A DNA stretch of 64,000 nt from Planctomycetaceae bacterium. Lineage in GTDB: Bacteria > Planctomycetota > Planctomycetia > Planctomycetales > Planctomycetaceae. The stretch is from contig JAKFUG010000028.1 of the NCBI GenBank assembly GCA_021732785.1, forward strand, positions 1 through 64,000, read 5' to 3'. Below are positions 33,064 to 40,889 of the stretch, one piece after another. The first letter of the stretch is position 1; each line of letters begins with the position of its first letter. Position numbers and translations under genes: made by a program. The notes below the pieces were generated by a model. That model made no database searches. It saw only the letters and a list, made by a program, of their open reading frames with translations, and had not been told where the DNA came from.

Positions 33064-33927
33064 ATGAAGCGCATCCTGATCCAACTCGATACCGACGCGC
33101 TCGCCAGTACCTTCGACCGTGTTGTGGCGATCGACGCCGGTGTGGACGAACTCTTCAGCTATAGCGGCGTCACTCCCGAAAACGTCGAGTCGCTCATTCA
33201 TGGCGCGATGTTCACCCGGAAGCCGTCGGACCTGAATCACACGGCGATTTTCATCGGGGGCAGCAATGTCTCTGCCGGAGAAGCCCTCCTCGCCAAAGTC
33301 CGTAAAACGCTGTTCGATCCGCTGCGGGTCTCCGTGATGATGGATTCGAACGGCTCGAACACCACCGCGGCGGCGGCCGTCATCGCTGCCGCGAAACATG
33401 TCGATCTGGCTCATTCCACGGCGGTGATTCTCGGCGGAACCGGTCCGGTCGGTTGCCGCGCGGCGCAGCTGCTCTTGTCTCACGGAGTCACGGTGCGGTT
33501 GGCATCGCGGACTTTGGACAAGGCGCAAGCCACATGTGCCCAATTGGCGCAGCATCTCGACACGGCGAAATTGACCGCGTGCGAATCGACGACTCCCGAA
33601 GGGTTAGCCGCGGCGTGTGGGGGAGTGCAGATCATCATCGGTGCTGGTGCCGCGCGAGTGCAGTTTCTTACCGCCGAACAACTTTTCGCGTTGCCATCGT
33701 TGAAAGTGGCCCTCGATTTGAACGCCGTCGCGCCGGAAGGATTGGGCGGCATCGCGATGGCGGACAAAGCCATCGTCAAACACGGTAAAGTCTGCTACGG
33801 TGCTCTCGGTGTCGGCGGGACGAAGATGAAAATCCATACCGCGGCCGTTCAAAAATTATTCGAGAAGAACACGTATGTGCTCGACACGGCGGCCATTTTC
33901 GAGATCGGACGCGGTCTGAGTTCATGA
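33064..33927 (+). CDS. mtdC: Methylene-tetrahydromethanopterin dehydrogenase (MtdB/MtdC type)
   Basis: The 287-residue protein shows the MtdB/MtdC pattern: FSYSGVTPENVESLIHGAMFTR near 35-58, the FIGGSNVSAGE segment, a long SNGSNTTAAAAV stretch and the nucleotide-binding loop GGTGPVGCRAAQLL near 120. NAPs such as SRTLDKAQ follow the beta-alpha-beta unit. It oxidises methylene-H4MPT to methenyl-H4MPT with NAD(P). Planctomycetes are known to have an MtdC group; I use the symbol with moderate confidence since MtdB is equally close by eye. Its stop overlaps the glcE start (ATGA), so this C1 gene and the glycolate oxidase genes are on one message. Confidence 0.88.
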   Translation: MKRILIQLDTDALASTFDRVVAIDAGVDELFSYSGVTPENVESLIHGAMFTRKPSDLNHTAIFIGGSNVSAGEALLAKVRKTLFDPLRVSVMMDSNGSNTTAAAAVIAAAKHVDLAHSTAVILGGTGPVGCRAAQLLLSHGVTVRLASRTLDKAQATCAQLAQHLDTAKLTACESTTPEGLAAACGGVQIIIGAGAARVQFLTAEQLFALPSLKVALDLNAVAPEGLGGIAMADKAIVKHGKVCYGALGVGGTKMKIHTAAVQKLFEKNTYVLDTAAIFEIGRGLSS

Positions 33928-35171
33928 CGACACCCCGCGTCGCCGATGATTTCGTTCCCGCCACCGCTGCGGAATTGCAGCGTTTTGTGGCGGAGAACGC
34001 CGCTGGTTCCCGCGAACGGCTGTGCCCCGTCGGTGGTCGTACGGCCCTGCATTACGGGACCGGACATCCGCCGTGCAAGCGTGTCGATCTGCGGGATTTA
34101 TCCAAAGTCATCGACTACCCCGCACGCGATATGACGGTCACTGTCGAGGCGGGCATCCGTATCGCCGCCTTGCAGAAATTGCTCGCGACCGAACGTCAAC
34201 AATTGCCGATTGATATCGCACAATCGGAACGGGCCACACTCGGCGGAGCACTCGCCACCAACACCAACGGCCCGCGTCGGTTCGGTGCGGGAACATTTCG
34301 CGATTACGTGATCGGCATCACGGCCCTCACTGGCGACGGCACGCTCTTTCACGGCGGCGGCCGCGTGGTCAAGAATGTCGCCGGATATGATGTCTGCAAA
34401 CTGCTCGTCGGTTCGCGCGGCGCATTGGCGATTGTCACGCAAGTCACGCTGAAGCTGCGACCGCTTCCCGAAACGATGGCGTGGTGGTGGTTCGCCTTCG
34501 ACACGTTCCCCGAAGTCGAAAACGTGCTGGAACGGTTGTTGACGTCGGCCACGCGTCCCTCGGCAATCGAACTGCTCAACCCCTCCGCAGCAAAAATGAT
34601 CGGCACTGCTGCCCGGTTGACGCTGCCATCGAATGGACCCGTGCTCGCCATCGCCGTGGAAGGGACCGCTCGCGAAGTCGATTGGCAATTGGAAGCACTC
34701 CGAAAGGAAATCGTACCGTTCGGTGTCCAGCAACTCGAAGTCTTGCGTGATGTCGCCGCAACATCGCTCTTGGACACGCTCACCGAATTCCCCGTTTGTG
34801 CGGACGACCCGCTGACGTTCCAGGCCAATCTGCGGCCGTCGCAATGTGTCGCCTTCGCCGAAGAAGCCGCACGGCTGGGGGTGGCAGTGCAATGTCACGC
34901 GGGCAACGGTTTGGTGATCGGCCAGCTTCCCGAAGAAACCGCGACGCTGGCGCAAGCCACGGCGTTGCTGAATCCGCTCCGTCAACAAGCGCAAGCCGCG
35001 GAAGGCAACTTGCAGATTCTGCACTGCGACGAAGAGTGGAAAGCGGGCCTGCCGATGTGTGGCGATGCCGAACCCGCATGGCCGTTGATGGATCGGGTCA
35101 AGCGACAACTCGATCCGCAGGGACTGCTCAATCCGTTTCCCTTTGTGACGCATGACCGGAGGGAACCGTGA
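33924..35171 (+). CDS. glcE: Glycolate oxidase FAD-binding subunit GlcE
   Basis: The 415-residue product has the PCMH-type FAD-binding fold: GGRTALHYG, DMTVTVEAGIRIAALQKLL, the family motif ERATLGGALATNTNGPRRFGAG, and GGRVVKNVAGYDVCKLLVGSRGALAIV. This matches GlcE, the FAD-binding subunit that partners GlcD and GlcF to oxidise glycolate to glyoxylate at the membrane, feeding electrons to quinone. Start and stop codons overlap both neighbours by four bases, so expression should be linked. glcD is not in this block, although the D subunit normally carries the main catalytic flavin domain; it must be elsewhere. Confidence 0.92.
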   Translation: MTTPRVADDFVPATAAELQRFVAENAAGSRERLCPVGGRTALHYGTGHPPCKRVDLRDLSKVIDYPARDMTVTVEAGIRIAALQKLLATERQQLPIDIAQSERATLGGALATNTNGPRRFGAGTFRDYVIGITALTGDGTLFHGGGRVVKNVAGYDVCKLLVGSRGALAIVTQVTLKLRPLPETMAWWWFAFDTFPEVENVLERLLTSATRPSAIELLNPSAAKMIGTAARLTLPSNGPVLAIAVEGTAREVDWQLEALRKEIVPFGVQQLEVLRDVAATSLLDTLTEFPVCADDPLTFQANLRPSQCVAFAEEAARLGVAVQCHAGNGLVIGQLPEETATLAQATALLNPLRQQAQAAEGNLQILHCDEEWKAGLPMCGDAEPAWPLMDRVKRQLDPQGLLNPFPFVTHDRREP

Positions 35172-36523
35172 CTCAGTCCGCGCCGCCGACAACGAACCCG
35201 CTGCCGCAACTCGGGCAGACGATTGACTACGAAAAGTTTCTCGATTGCGTGCATTGCGGACTCTGCACCGCGGCCTGCCCGACATATCTGGAAACCGGTG
35301 ACGAGAACAACAGCCCGCGCGGCCGCATTTATCTGATGCGGGCGGTGACCGATGGCCGCCTCGAATTATCCCCTGCGGTCGAAAAGCATCTCGATCTGTG
35401 CCTCGACTGCCGCAGTTGCGAAACCGCGTGTCCGTCGGGTGTGCAGTATGGGCGGTTGATCGAGCCGTTCCGCATCGAACTGCAACAACGCCGCATGCAG
35501 CAGACGGGCCAACCCGTGGGCGGGTGGTTTCAGAAATGGATTCTGTACGGACTCTTTCCGTATGCGAGCCGGTTGCGGTGGGCGCTCGCGCCGATGCGAA
35601 TGATGCAAGCCCTCGGTCTCGACACGCTGCCGGAACGAATGGGGCTGCTGAAACTGCTGCCGGAAAAGTTGCGGCGGATGCAGCGGTTGCTACCGAAGCT
35701 CAAGCCGCGCGAGAAAGCGCTGCCCGCGCGTCTGCCCGCGATTGGTCCGCAACGGGCGCGGGTGGCGCTCTTCACGGGTTGCGTCGCCGACGCGATGTTT
35801 CATCACGTCAACTGGGCCACCGCGCGGGTGTTGCAAGCCAATGGTTGCGAGGTGATCATCCCACGGACTCAGGACTGTTGCGGAGCGATTCATTATCACA
35901 GCGGTGCCGGCGAACCGGCGTTGGAACGCGCTCAACGCAATGCGAAGGCGTTCCCGCTCGCCGACATCGATGCCGTGATTGTGAATGTCGCCGGTTGTGG
36001 ATCGATGCTCAAAGACTACGGCCATGTCGCCCACGAGACACGGCCGAAGGACGCCGCACTCGCCGATCAACTCGGACAATTTGCAGGCAAAGTGAAGGAT
36101 GTCGCGGAATTTCTCGCCGCTTTGGGACCGATCAAACCGACGGGACCGGTGCCTCTCACGGCGACTTATCACGATGCGTGCCACCTCGCGCATGCCCAGC
36201 GCGTGCGCGAGCAGCCGCGTGAACTGCTGGCAATGATTCCCGAATTGAAGCTGGTGCCGCTCGCCGAATCGGACATCTGTTGTGGTGCTGCGGGAAGTTA
36301 TAATCTCACGGAAGGCGAAATGGCGGACCGTCTCGGACGCCGCAAAATTGAAAACATTCTGGACACGAAGGCCGATGTGGTGATCAGCGGCAACGCGGGC
36401 TGCACGTTGCAGATGCTTGCCCAACTCCGCGATGCAGGTCACCCGTTACCGGTGCTCCACCCGATGGAACTTCTCGACTGGAGCTACCGCGGCGGCCTCA
36501 ATGAAGCACCGCGAATCGTGTAA
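35168..36523 (+). CDS. glcF: Glycolate oxidase iron-sulfur subunit GlcF
   Basis: The 451-residue product starts at GTGA, overlapping the glcE stop. It carries two ferredoxin-type clusters: CVHCGLCTAACPTY (C27, C30, C33, C37) and CLDCRSCETACPSG near 77-90. Two CCG domains follow, with TQDCCGAIHYHSGAGE and SDICCGAAGSYNL. This is the GlcF architecture, and it carries electrons from flavin to the quinone pool. Length is slightly more than the family's 400 because of a longer linker with a hydrophobic, basic stretch at 105-170. The gene ends just before a 26-bp inverted repeat, which may mark the operon end. Confidence 0.94.
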   Translation: MTQSAPPTTNPLPQLGQTIDYEKFLDCVHCGLCTAACPTYLETGDENNSPRGRIYLMRAVTDGRLELSPAVEKHLDLCLDCRSCETACPSGVQYGRLIEPFRIELQQRRMQQTGQPVGGWFQKWILYGLFPYASRLRWALAPMRMMQALGLDTLPERMGLLKLLPEKLRRMQRLLPKLKPREKALPARLPAIGPQRARVALFTGCVADAMFHHVNWATARVLQANGCEVIIPRTQDCCGAIHYHSGAGEPALERAQRNAKAFPLADIDAVIVNVAGCGSMLKDYGHVAHETRPKDAALADQLGQFAGKVKDVAEFLAALGPIKPTGPVPLTATYHDACHLAHAQRVREQPRELLAMIPELKLVPLAESDICCGAAGSYNLTEGEMADRLGRRKIENILDTKADVVISGNAGCTLQMLAQLRDAGHPLPVLHPMELLDWSYRGGLNEAPRIV

Positions 36524-36533
36524 CAATTACCAT

Positions 36534-36604
36534 ACAAGCCCGAAGCGCCAGCGCCGGGTTCCTTCACCATTGAAATACACCCGGCGCTGGCGCTTCGGGC
36601 TTGT
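36534..36604. repeat. 26-bp perfect inverted repeat after glcF
   Basis: Arms 36534-36559 and 36579-36604 are perfect inverted copies around a 19-bp loop; the arm starts ACAAGCCCGAAGCGCCAGCG. It begins ten bases after glcF and ends 30 bases before the HAD gene, so it may terminate or insulate. Confidence 0.85.
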
Positions 36605-36634
36605 CACCCTACCACCGAGCGCCTGCCAATTGCC

Positions 36635-37300
36635 ATGCCCCACCCGCCGATTCGTGCTGTTTGTTTTGATCTCGACGGCCTCATGTTCAACACCGAGCAT
36701 GTCTTCTTCGACGCCGGGGGCGAATTGCTGCGCCGTCGCGGCAAGGAGATGACGATCGAGGTGATGAATGTATTGATCGGTCGCCGTCCGCTGGAATCGT
36801 TCAAAGCGCTGGTGACCCATCTCGATCTGCCGGACGATCCTGTGGAGTTGCTGGCGGAATCGCGAGTGATCTTCGATGCGATGTTGCAGACGCGGCTCGC
36901 CCCGATGCCGGGCTTGTTCGAATTGCTCGATCTGATTGACCGTCGCGGCTTGCCGAAGGGTGTCGCCACGTCATCGCCACGGCACTATTTGCACAACGTG
37001 CTCGATCCGTTCGAACTGCGGCCGCGGTTCCCCATGACGTTGACCGCGGAAGATGTCACACTCGGCAAGCCGAATCCGGAGATTTATCTGAAGGCGGCAA
37101 AGGCTCTCGGCGTGGAACCGGCGGAGATGCTGGTGCTCGAAGACAGTCATGCCGGAACGCAAGCCGGAGTGGCGGCGGGAGCGCACGTGGTGTCGGTGCC
37201 GCATGAGTTCACCATCGCACATGATTTCAGCGGCGCGAAGCACATCGCGAAGGGGTTGAGTGACCCGTATATACTGCGCTTATTAGATTCCGCTGATTAG
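36635..37300 (+). CDS. HAD-superfamily phosphatase / beta-phosphoglucomutase-like
   Basis: The 221-residue protein has HAD motif I as CFDLDGLMFN (Asp11, Asp13), motif II around ATSSPR, and motifs III and IV as LGKPNPEIYLKAA and VLEDSHAGTQAGVAAGA. The helical cap is inserted after motif I, as in subfamily IA. These enzymes hydrolyse sugar phosphates or related compounds; the close resemblance to beta-phosphoglucomutase-like proteins does not fix the substrate. It is 111 bases after glcF; phosphoglycolate phosphatase would fit a glycolate locus, but the sequence alone does not show it. Confidence 0.88.
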   Translation: MPHPPIRAVCFDLDGLMFNTEHVFFDAGGELLRRRGKEMTIEVMNVLIGRRPLESFKALVTHLDLPDDPVELLAESRVIFDAMLQTRLAPMPGLFELLDLIDRRGLPKGVATSSPRHYLHNVLDPFELRPRFPMTLTAEDVTLGKPNPEIYLKAAKALGVEPAEMLVLEDSHAGTQAGVAAGAHVVSVPHEFTIAHDFSGAKHIAKGLSDPYILRLLDSAD

Positions 37301-37324
37301 TCGGTAATCGCGCTGATAGGGTTT

Positions 37325-37348
37325 GCGCGGGGCGCGAAACCGCAAGCG
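37325..37348 (-). repeat. Dispersed CGCTTGCGGTTTCGCGC motif, inverted copy
   Basis: On the minus strand this reads CGCTTGCGGTTTCGCGCCCC, matching the copies at 40759 and 44027. It lies between the convergent HAD and sixA genes. Confidence 0.55.
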
Positions 37349-37359
37349 GAGGTCGAGAG

Positions 37360-37839
37360 TCATCCGAACCAATCGGGGTCGACGTACCAGCGGAGGGTCC
37401 CGCCGCCGGGGACCACCGGGCCGCCGAAATAGAGGGACGCCATTGTTGCGGGTGCGACGGCAAATCGTCCGCCGCCGATGCAGTCATGAATCGCCGCACC
37501 AATGTCCGGCTGGTGACCGACGCAGAGAATGACTTTTGCCGCACTCGTTGCAACGGCCGCCAGCAATCGTTCCGCGCTCATGCCCGGTGCCAGCACGTCT
37601 TTCGATTGTGGTGCGGCGGCAACCCCCAGCGCTTCCGCCATCGCGTGTGCCGTTTGTGTGGTGCGAAGGAGCGGGCTGTGCCACACCAGTTCCGGCGCGG
37701 CGACCCGTTCCCGCAGCCACGCCGCCGCGGCCGAGACCTGTTGCCGACCGAGCTCTGTCAATGCGCGGGCATCATCACTCCCCGCGCGATCCGGGTCTTC
37801 GGCAATTCCGTGCCGCATCAACCACAACTGCAGTGCCAT
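37360..37839 (-). CDS. sixA: SixA-type histidine phosphatase
   Basis: The 159-residue protein has the histidine phosphatase signature LWLMRHGIAEDP (RHG at 9-11), then LTELGRQQVSAAAAWL and the second catalytic His in LCVGHQPDIG. SixA removes phosphate from phosphohistidine, known in E. coli for phosphotransfer proteins. Length fits SixA rather than the larger phosphoglycerate mutases. It lies 17 bases downstream of ispF, at the end of hom-ispF-sixA, an unlinked set by function. Confidence 0.88.
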   Translation of the reverse strand: MALQLWLMRHGIAEDPDRAGSDDARALTELGRQQVSAAAAWLRERVAAPELVWHSPLLRTTQTAHAMAEALGVAAAPQSKDVLAPGMSAERLLAAVATSAAKVILCVGHQPDIGAAIHDCIGGGRFAVAPATMASLYFGGPVVPGGGTLRWYVDPDWFG

Positions 37840-37856
37840 CCTTTCGGTCCCTTGAA

Positions 37857-38348
37857 TCAGACGGTTCGCACAAGGAGCACGATCGCATCGGCATCAATCG
37901 CTTCCTCGCGACCGATGGGTCCGACCTTTTCCCCCGTTTTGGCTTTCACGTTGATTTGTTCGCGCGGGATGCCGAGCAGCGTCGCGAGGCTCTCTGCGAT
38001 TGCCTGTTTATACGGTGACAGCTTCGGGCGTTCCGCATGCACGGTGGCGTCGAGATTGGCGATTTCCCAACCGCGGCGACGGACTTCTTCAATTGCCGCT
38101 TTCACAAAGACCGCCGAGTTCGCCCCGGCCCATTGCGGATCGGTGTTGGGAAACCATTCGCCGATATCGCCGAGCGCGAGCGCCCCCAGCAACGCATCGG
38201 TCACCGCGTGGAGCAACACGTCGGCATCGCTGTGCCCATGCAGCCCGCGATCGAATTCAATCGTCACACCGCCGAGAATCAGCGGCTTGTCCGATACCAG
38301 CCGATGCCGGTCATGACCGAGACCGATGCGCACAGGGGGAATTGTCAA
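37857..38348 (-). CDS. ispF: 2-C-methyl-D-erythritol 2,4-cyclodiphosphate synthase
   Basis: I chose the TTG at 38348, preceded by GGAG with an eight-base spacer and giving 163 residues. A GTG at 38390 would overlap hom, and a GTG at 38333 would start the protein at VRIGLGHDRH. The metal-binding DxH (GHDRH), the segment HGHSDADVLLHAVTDALLGA and DIGEWFPNTD are as in IspF, along with TGEKVGPIGREEAIDADAI. It cyclises CDP-methylerythritol 2-phosphate to release CMP in the MEP isoprenoid pathway. No ispD is fused or adjacent. Confidence 0.94.
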   Translation of the reverse strand: MTIPPVRIGLGHDRHRLVSDKPLILGGVTIEFDRGLHGHSDADVLLHAVTDALLGALALGDIGEWFPNTDPQWAGANSAVFVKAAIEEVRRRGWEIANLDATVHAERPKLSPYKQAIAESLATLLGIPREQINVKAKTGEKVGPIGREEAIDADAIVLLVRTV

Positions 38349-38368
38349 CGAACAGGCTCCCAGGCAAT

Positions 38369-39682
38369 TTAATCGGCGACGGCGAGACACACATGCGGAT
38401 CACGGACCGTGCTCAACTTCGCTAAATCCCGATCCGCGGCAGCTAACTGCCCCGCGGTGGTCTTGTGCGTCATGATGATCAGCGGCACGACGGGCACATC
38501 CGCATTCCCCTCGAATTCCGGCGACTCCGGTTGCACGACGGACGCGAGACTGATGCCGTGCCGACCCAGGATGTCGGTCACGTCGGCCATCACATGCGGT
38601 CGGTCTTCCACGGCGAGCCGCAGGTAATATCGGCTCACCGATTCGGCTTCGGTAAGAACGGCGACGGGCGGCGTTTCGCCCCACAGATCGAGCCGTTTGA
38701 ACGTGAGCTGCGCACGACCGATCGCCATGTCGATGATGTCCGCGGTGACGGCGGACGCCGTCGGCATCTGGCCGGCACCACGGCCGGAGAACCAGACGTT
38801 CCCCACGACATCGCCATCCAGCAGAATGGCATTGAACGGCCCGTGAATGCCCGCCAATGGACGATCTTTACGAATCAATGTGGGCCGCACGCTGATCTGC
38901 AATTTTTCCTGCACCGTGCGGGCGCTCGCCAGCAGTTTGATCGTGTATCCCAACTCCGTGGCGTAACGAATGTCGGTTTGTTCCAGCCGATCAATCCCCG
39001 AAACATGGAACGCGGCGGTCGGGATTTTCGTGCCCCACGCGAGTTGCACGAGCAGGCCCAGTTTCTGTGCGGCGTCCGTTCCGTTCACATCGAGCGCCGG
39101 ATCGGCTTCCGCATAGCCGAGGTCCTGGGCTCCTTTGAGTGCCGTTGCGTATGATTGCTGTCGCAGCAACATTTCGGTGAGGATGTAATTGCTCGTGCCG
39201 TTCAGAATGGCCTGAAGCTGTTGCAGTTGGTTTGCGGCCATCGATTGCCCGACCGCGGCGATGATCGGAATCCCCCCGGCCACCGCGGCTTCAAACGCCA
39301 CGGTGCGACCCAGGCGGCGCGCGGTCTGAAAAATCTCGTCGCCGTGTTCGCACAACAGCGCTTTGTTCGCCGTCACAACATCCTTGCCGGCTTCCAGGCA
39401 CGCCAGCACCACTTCCCGTGCTGGTTTCAGGCCCCCCATCAATTCCACGGCGACATGAATCTCGGGATCACGAATGACGGCCTGCACGTCGGTCGTCAGG
39501 CATCCGGCGGGCAGGTGAATGTCGCGCGGTTTGGACATATCCCGCACCGCCACCTTGCGGATGGCCACCGGACGCCCCGCCCGGCGGGCGATGCGCGCGG
39601 CCTGCTCGGTCAGAATCTTCGCCACCCCGGTGCCGACATTCCCCAGTCCAATGAATCCCAAATTGAGCGGCGCGATCGACAT
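38369..39682 (-). CDS. hom: Homoserine dehydrogenase with ACT domain
   Basis: The 437-residue product starts at the ATG at 39682; a TTG at 39685 is adjacent. It has the NAD(P)-binding GFIGLGNVGTGVAKIL, the VTANKALLCEHG segment, the catalytic block EAAVAGGIPII and ILNGTSNYILTEM, and a C-terminal ACT domain (RLAVEDRPHVMADVTDILGRHGI) for allosteric control by threonine. It reduces aspartate semialdehyde to homoserine on the route to threonine and methionine. It leads the hom-ispF-sixA operon (20- and 17-base gaps). Confidence 0.96.
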   Translation of the reverse strand: MSIAPLNLGFIGLGNVGTGVAKILTEQAARIARRAGRPVAIRKVAVRDMSKPRDIHLPAGCLTTDVQAVIRDPEIHVAVELMGGLKPAREVVLACLEAGKDVVTANKALLCEHGDEIFQTARRLGRTVAFEAAVAGGIPIIAAVGQSMAANQLQQLQAILNGTSNYILTEMLLRQQSYATALKGAQDLGYAEADPALDVNGTDAAQKLGLLVQLAWGTKIPTAAFHVSGIDRLEQTDIRYATELGYTIKLLASARTVQEKLQISVRPTLIRKDRPLAGIHGPFNAILLDGDVVGNVWFSGRGAGQMPTASAVTADIIDMAIGRAQLTFKRLDLWGETPPVAVLTEAESVSRYYLRLAVEDRPHVMADVTDILGRHGISLASVVQPESPEFEGNADVPVVPLIIMTHKTTAGQLAAADRDLAKLSTVRDPHVCLAVAD

Positions 39683-39813
39683 CAATCACCTTCCGGACAC
39701 AGTAAATACGACGCGGAACGGTTATTCTACAGTTCCACACGGAGTGCATTCATTTCGCATGACAGGGCATCGTAAACCGTCAGTTTTCCGCAAGCAACGC
39801 CACTGGAGATCGG

Positions 39814-40734
39814 GTGAGTCGCATGAATGAGCCGGTGGCGTGGTTGAATGGGGCGTTGGTGCCGGTCGCCGAAGCACGGCTGCACGTCTTCGATCTCGGT
39901 ATCGTCGGTGGTGTGTCGGTCGCGGAGATGCTGCGTACATTTCGGCACCAGTTGTTCCGTGTCGAAGAGCATCTCGAACGGTTGCAGCAATCGTTAATCC
40001 TCACTGGATTACGACCGAAGTTAAACGCGGAGGAAATTGCATCCCGGCTGGATGAAGTCGCGGAGCACAATACGGCGTTGATTGCGGCTGAGGATGATTT
40101 GGGGGCAATTGTCTTCGTGACGGCGGGGCTCAATCCGACTTATGTCGGGCGTGATGCCGCGCAATCCGCCGGTTGTTCCGTGGGGATTCACACGTTTCCG
40201 CTACCGTATCGTCAATGGGCGGCGAAGTATGATGAAGGTGTCGCACTCGCTGTTCCCGAGGTGCGTGCGATTCCAACCGATGTGGTGGACCCGCGGATCA
40301 AATCCCGCAGTCGGATACATTGGCATCTCGCCGATCAGGCCGCGAAGCAACTCGAACCGGGTGCCATGGCAATTCTGACCGACCATCAAGGTCAGCTCAC
40401 CGAAACTGCAGCATCGAATTTGATCGCTGTGATTGATGGTGAACTCGTCAGTCCGCCTGTGGGCAGCGTCCTGGAAGGCGTCAGCCTCGGGGTGGTGTCC
40501 GAGTTGGCACAACAGAACGGACGACCGCTGCAACGCCGGGCGATCACGCCGCAGGAATTCGCGACCGCGGATGAGGCGTTCCTGTCGTCCACGCCGTCGT
40601 GTTTGCTACCGGTGACACGATTTCAGGGACAACCGCTGGGAACGGGACAACCCGGTCCGATGTATCGACAACTGCTGTCTGCCTGGAACCAGCTTGTCGG
40701 CCTCGACATTCGCGCCCAGATGCAACGGCCATGA
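39814..40734 (+). CDS. Class IV PLP aminotransferase (branched-chain or D-amino acid type)
   Basis: The 306-residue product starts at a GTG after GGAG; an ATG at 39823 is an alternative. It shows VFDLGIVGGVSVAEMLRTF, the PLP lysine K163 in VDPRIKSRSRIHW, and the cofactor-loop ETAASNLIAV with later PSVLEGVS-like sequence. Class IV members include branched-chain aminotransferase, D-alanine aminotransferase and aminodeoxychorismate lyase. The ETAASN and KSRSRI patterns do not settle which one. It stands alone, divergent from hom. Confidence 0.88.
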   Translation: MSRMNEPVAWLNGALVPVAEARLHVFDLGIVGGVSVAEMLRTFRHQLFRVEEHLERLQQSLILTGLRPKLNAEEIASRLDEVAEHNTALIAAEDDLGAIVFVTAGLNPTYVGRDAAQSAGCSVGIHTFPLPYRQWAAKYDEGVALAVPEVRAIPTDVVDPRIKSRSRIHWHLADQAAKQLEPGAMAILTDHQGQLTETAASNLIAVIDGELVSPPVGSVLEGVSLGVVSELAQQNGRPLQRRAITPQEFATADEAFLSSTPSCLLPVTRFQGQPLGTGQPGPMYRQLLSAWNQLVGLDIRAQMQRP

Positions 40735-40758
40735 TCGCTTCCCTCCGCCCGCCTCTTG

Positions 40759-40800
40759 CGCTTGCGGTTTCGCGTCCCGCCTCGAATGCTCCGTAGTGAT
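40759..40800 (+). repeat. Dispersed CGCTTGCGGTTTCGCG element with downstream similarity
   Basis: The 22-base core 40759-40780 matches the core at 44027-44048 with one difference, and the following stretch to 40800 (CTCGAATGCTCCG...TGAT) resembles the stretch after that copy. The whole unit is about 42 bp. It lies between the aminotransferase and the DUF1553 gene; the other copy sits just after the latter, so the gene is bracketed. Confidence 0.6.
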
Positions 40801-40889
40801 TTCGGTCGTGCTATCCGCAGACAATCTGCGTCCAATCGGTTACATTTGATGTGTCGGGTTTCGGTCGTCGTCAGCGGAGAGTGTTCACC

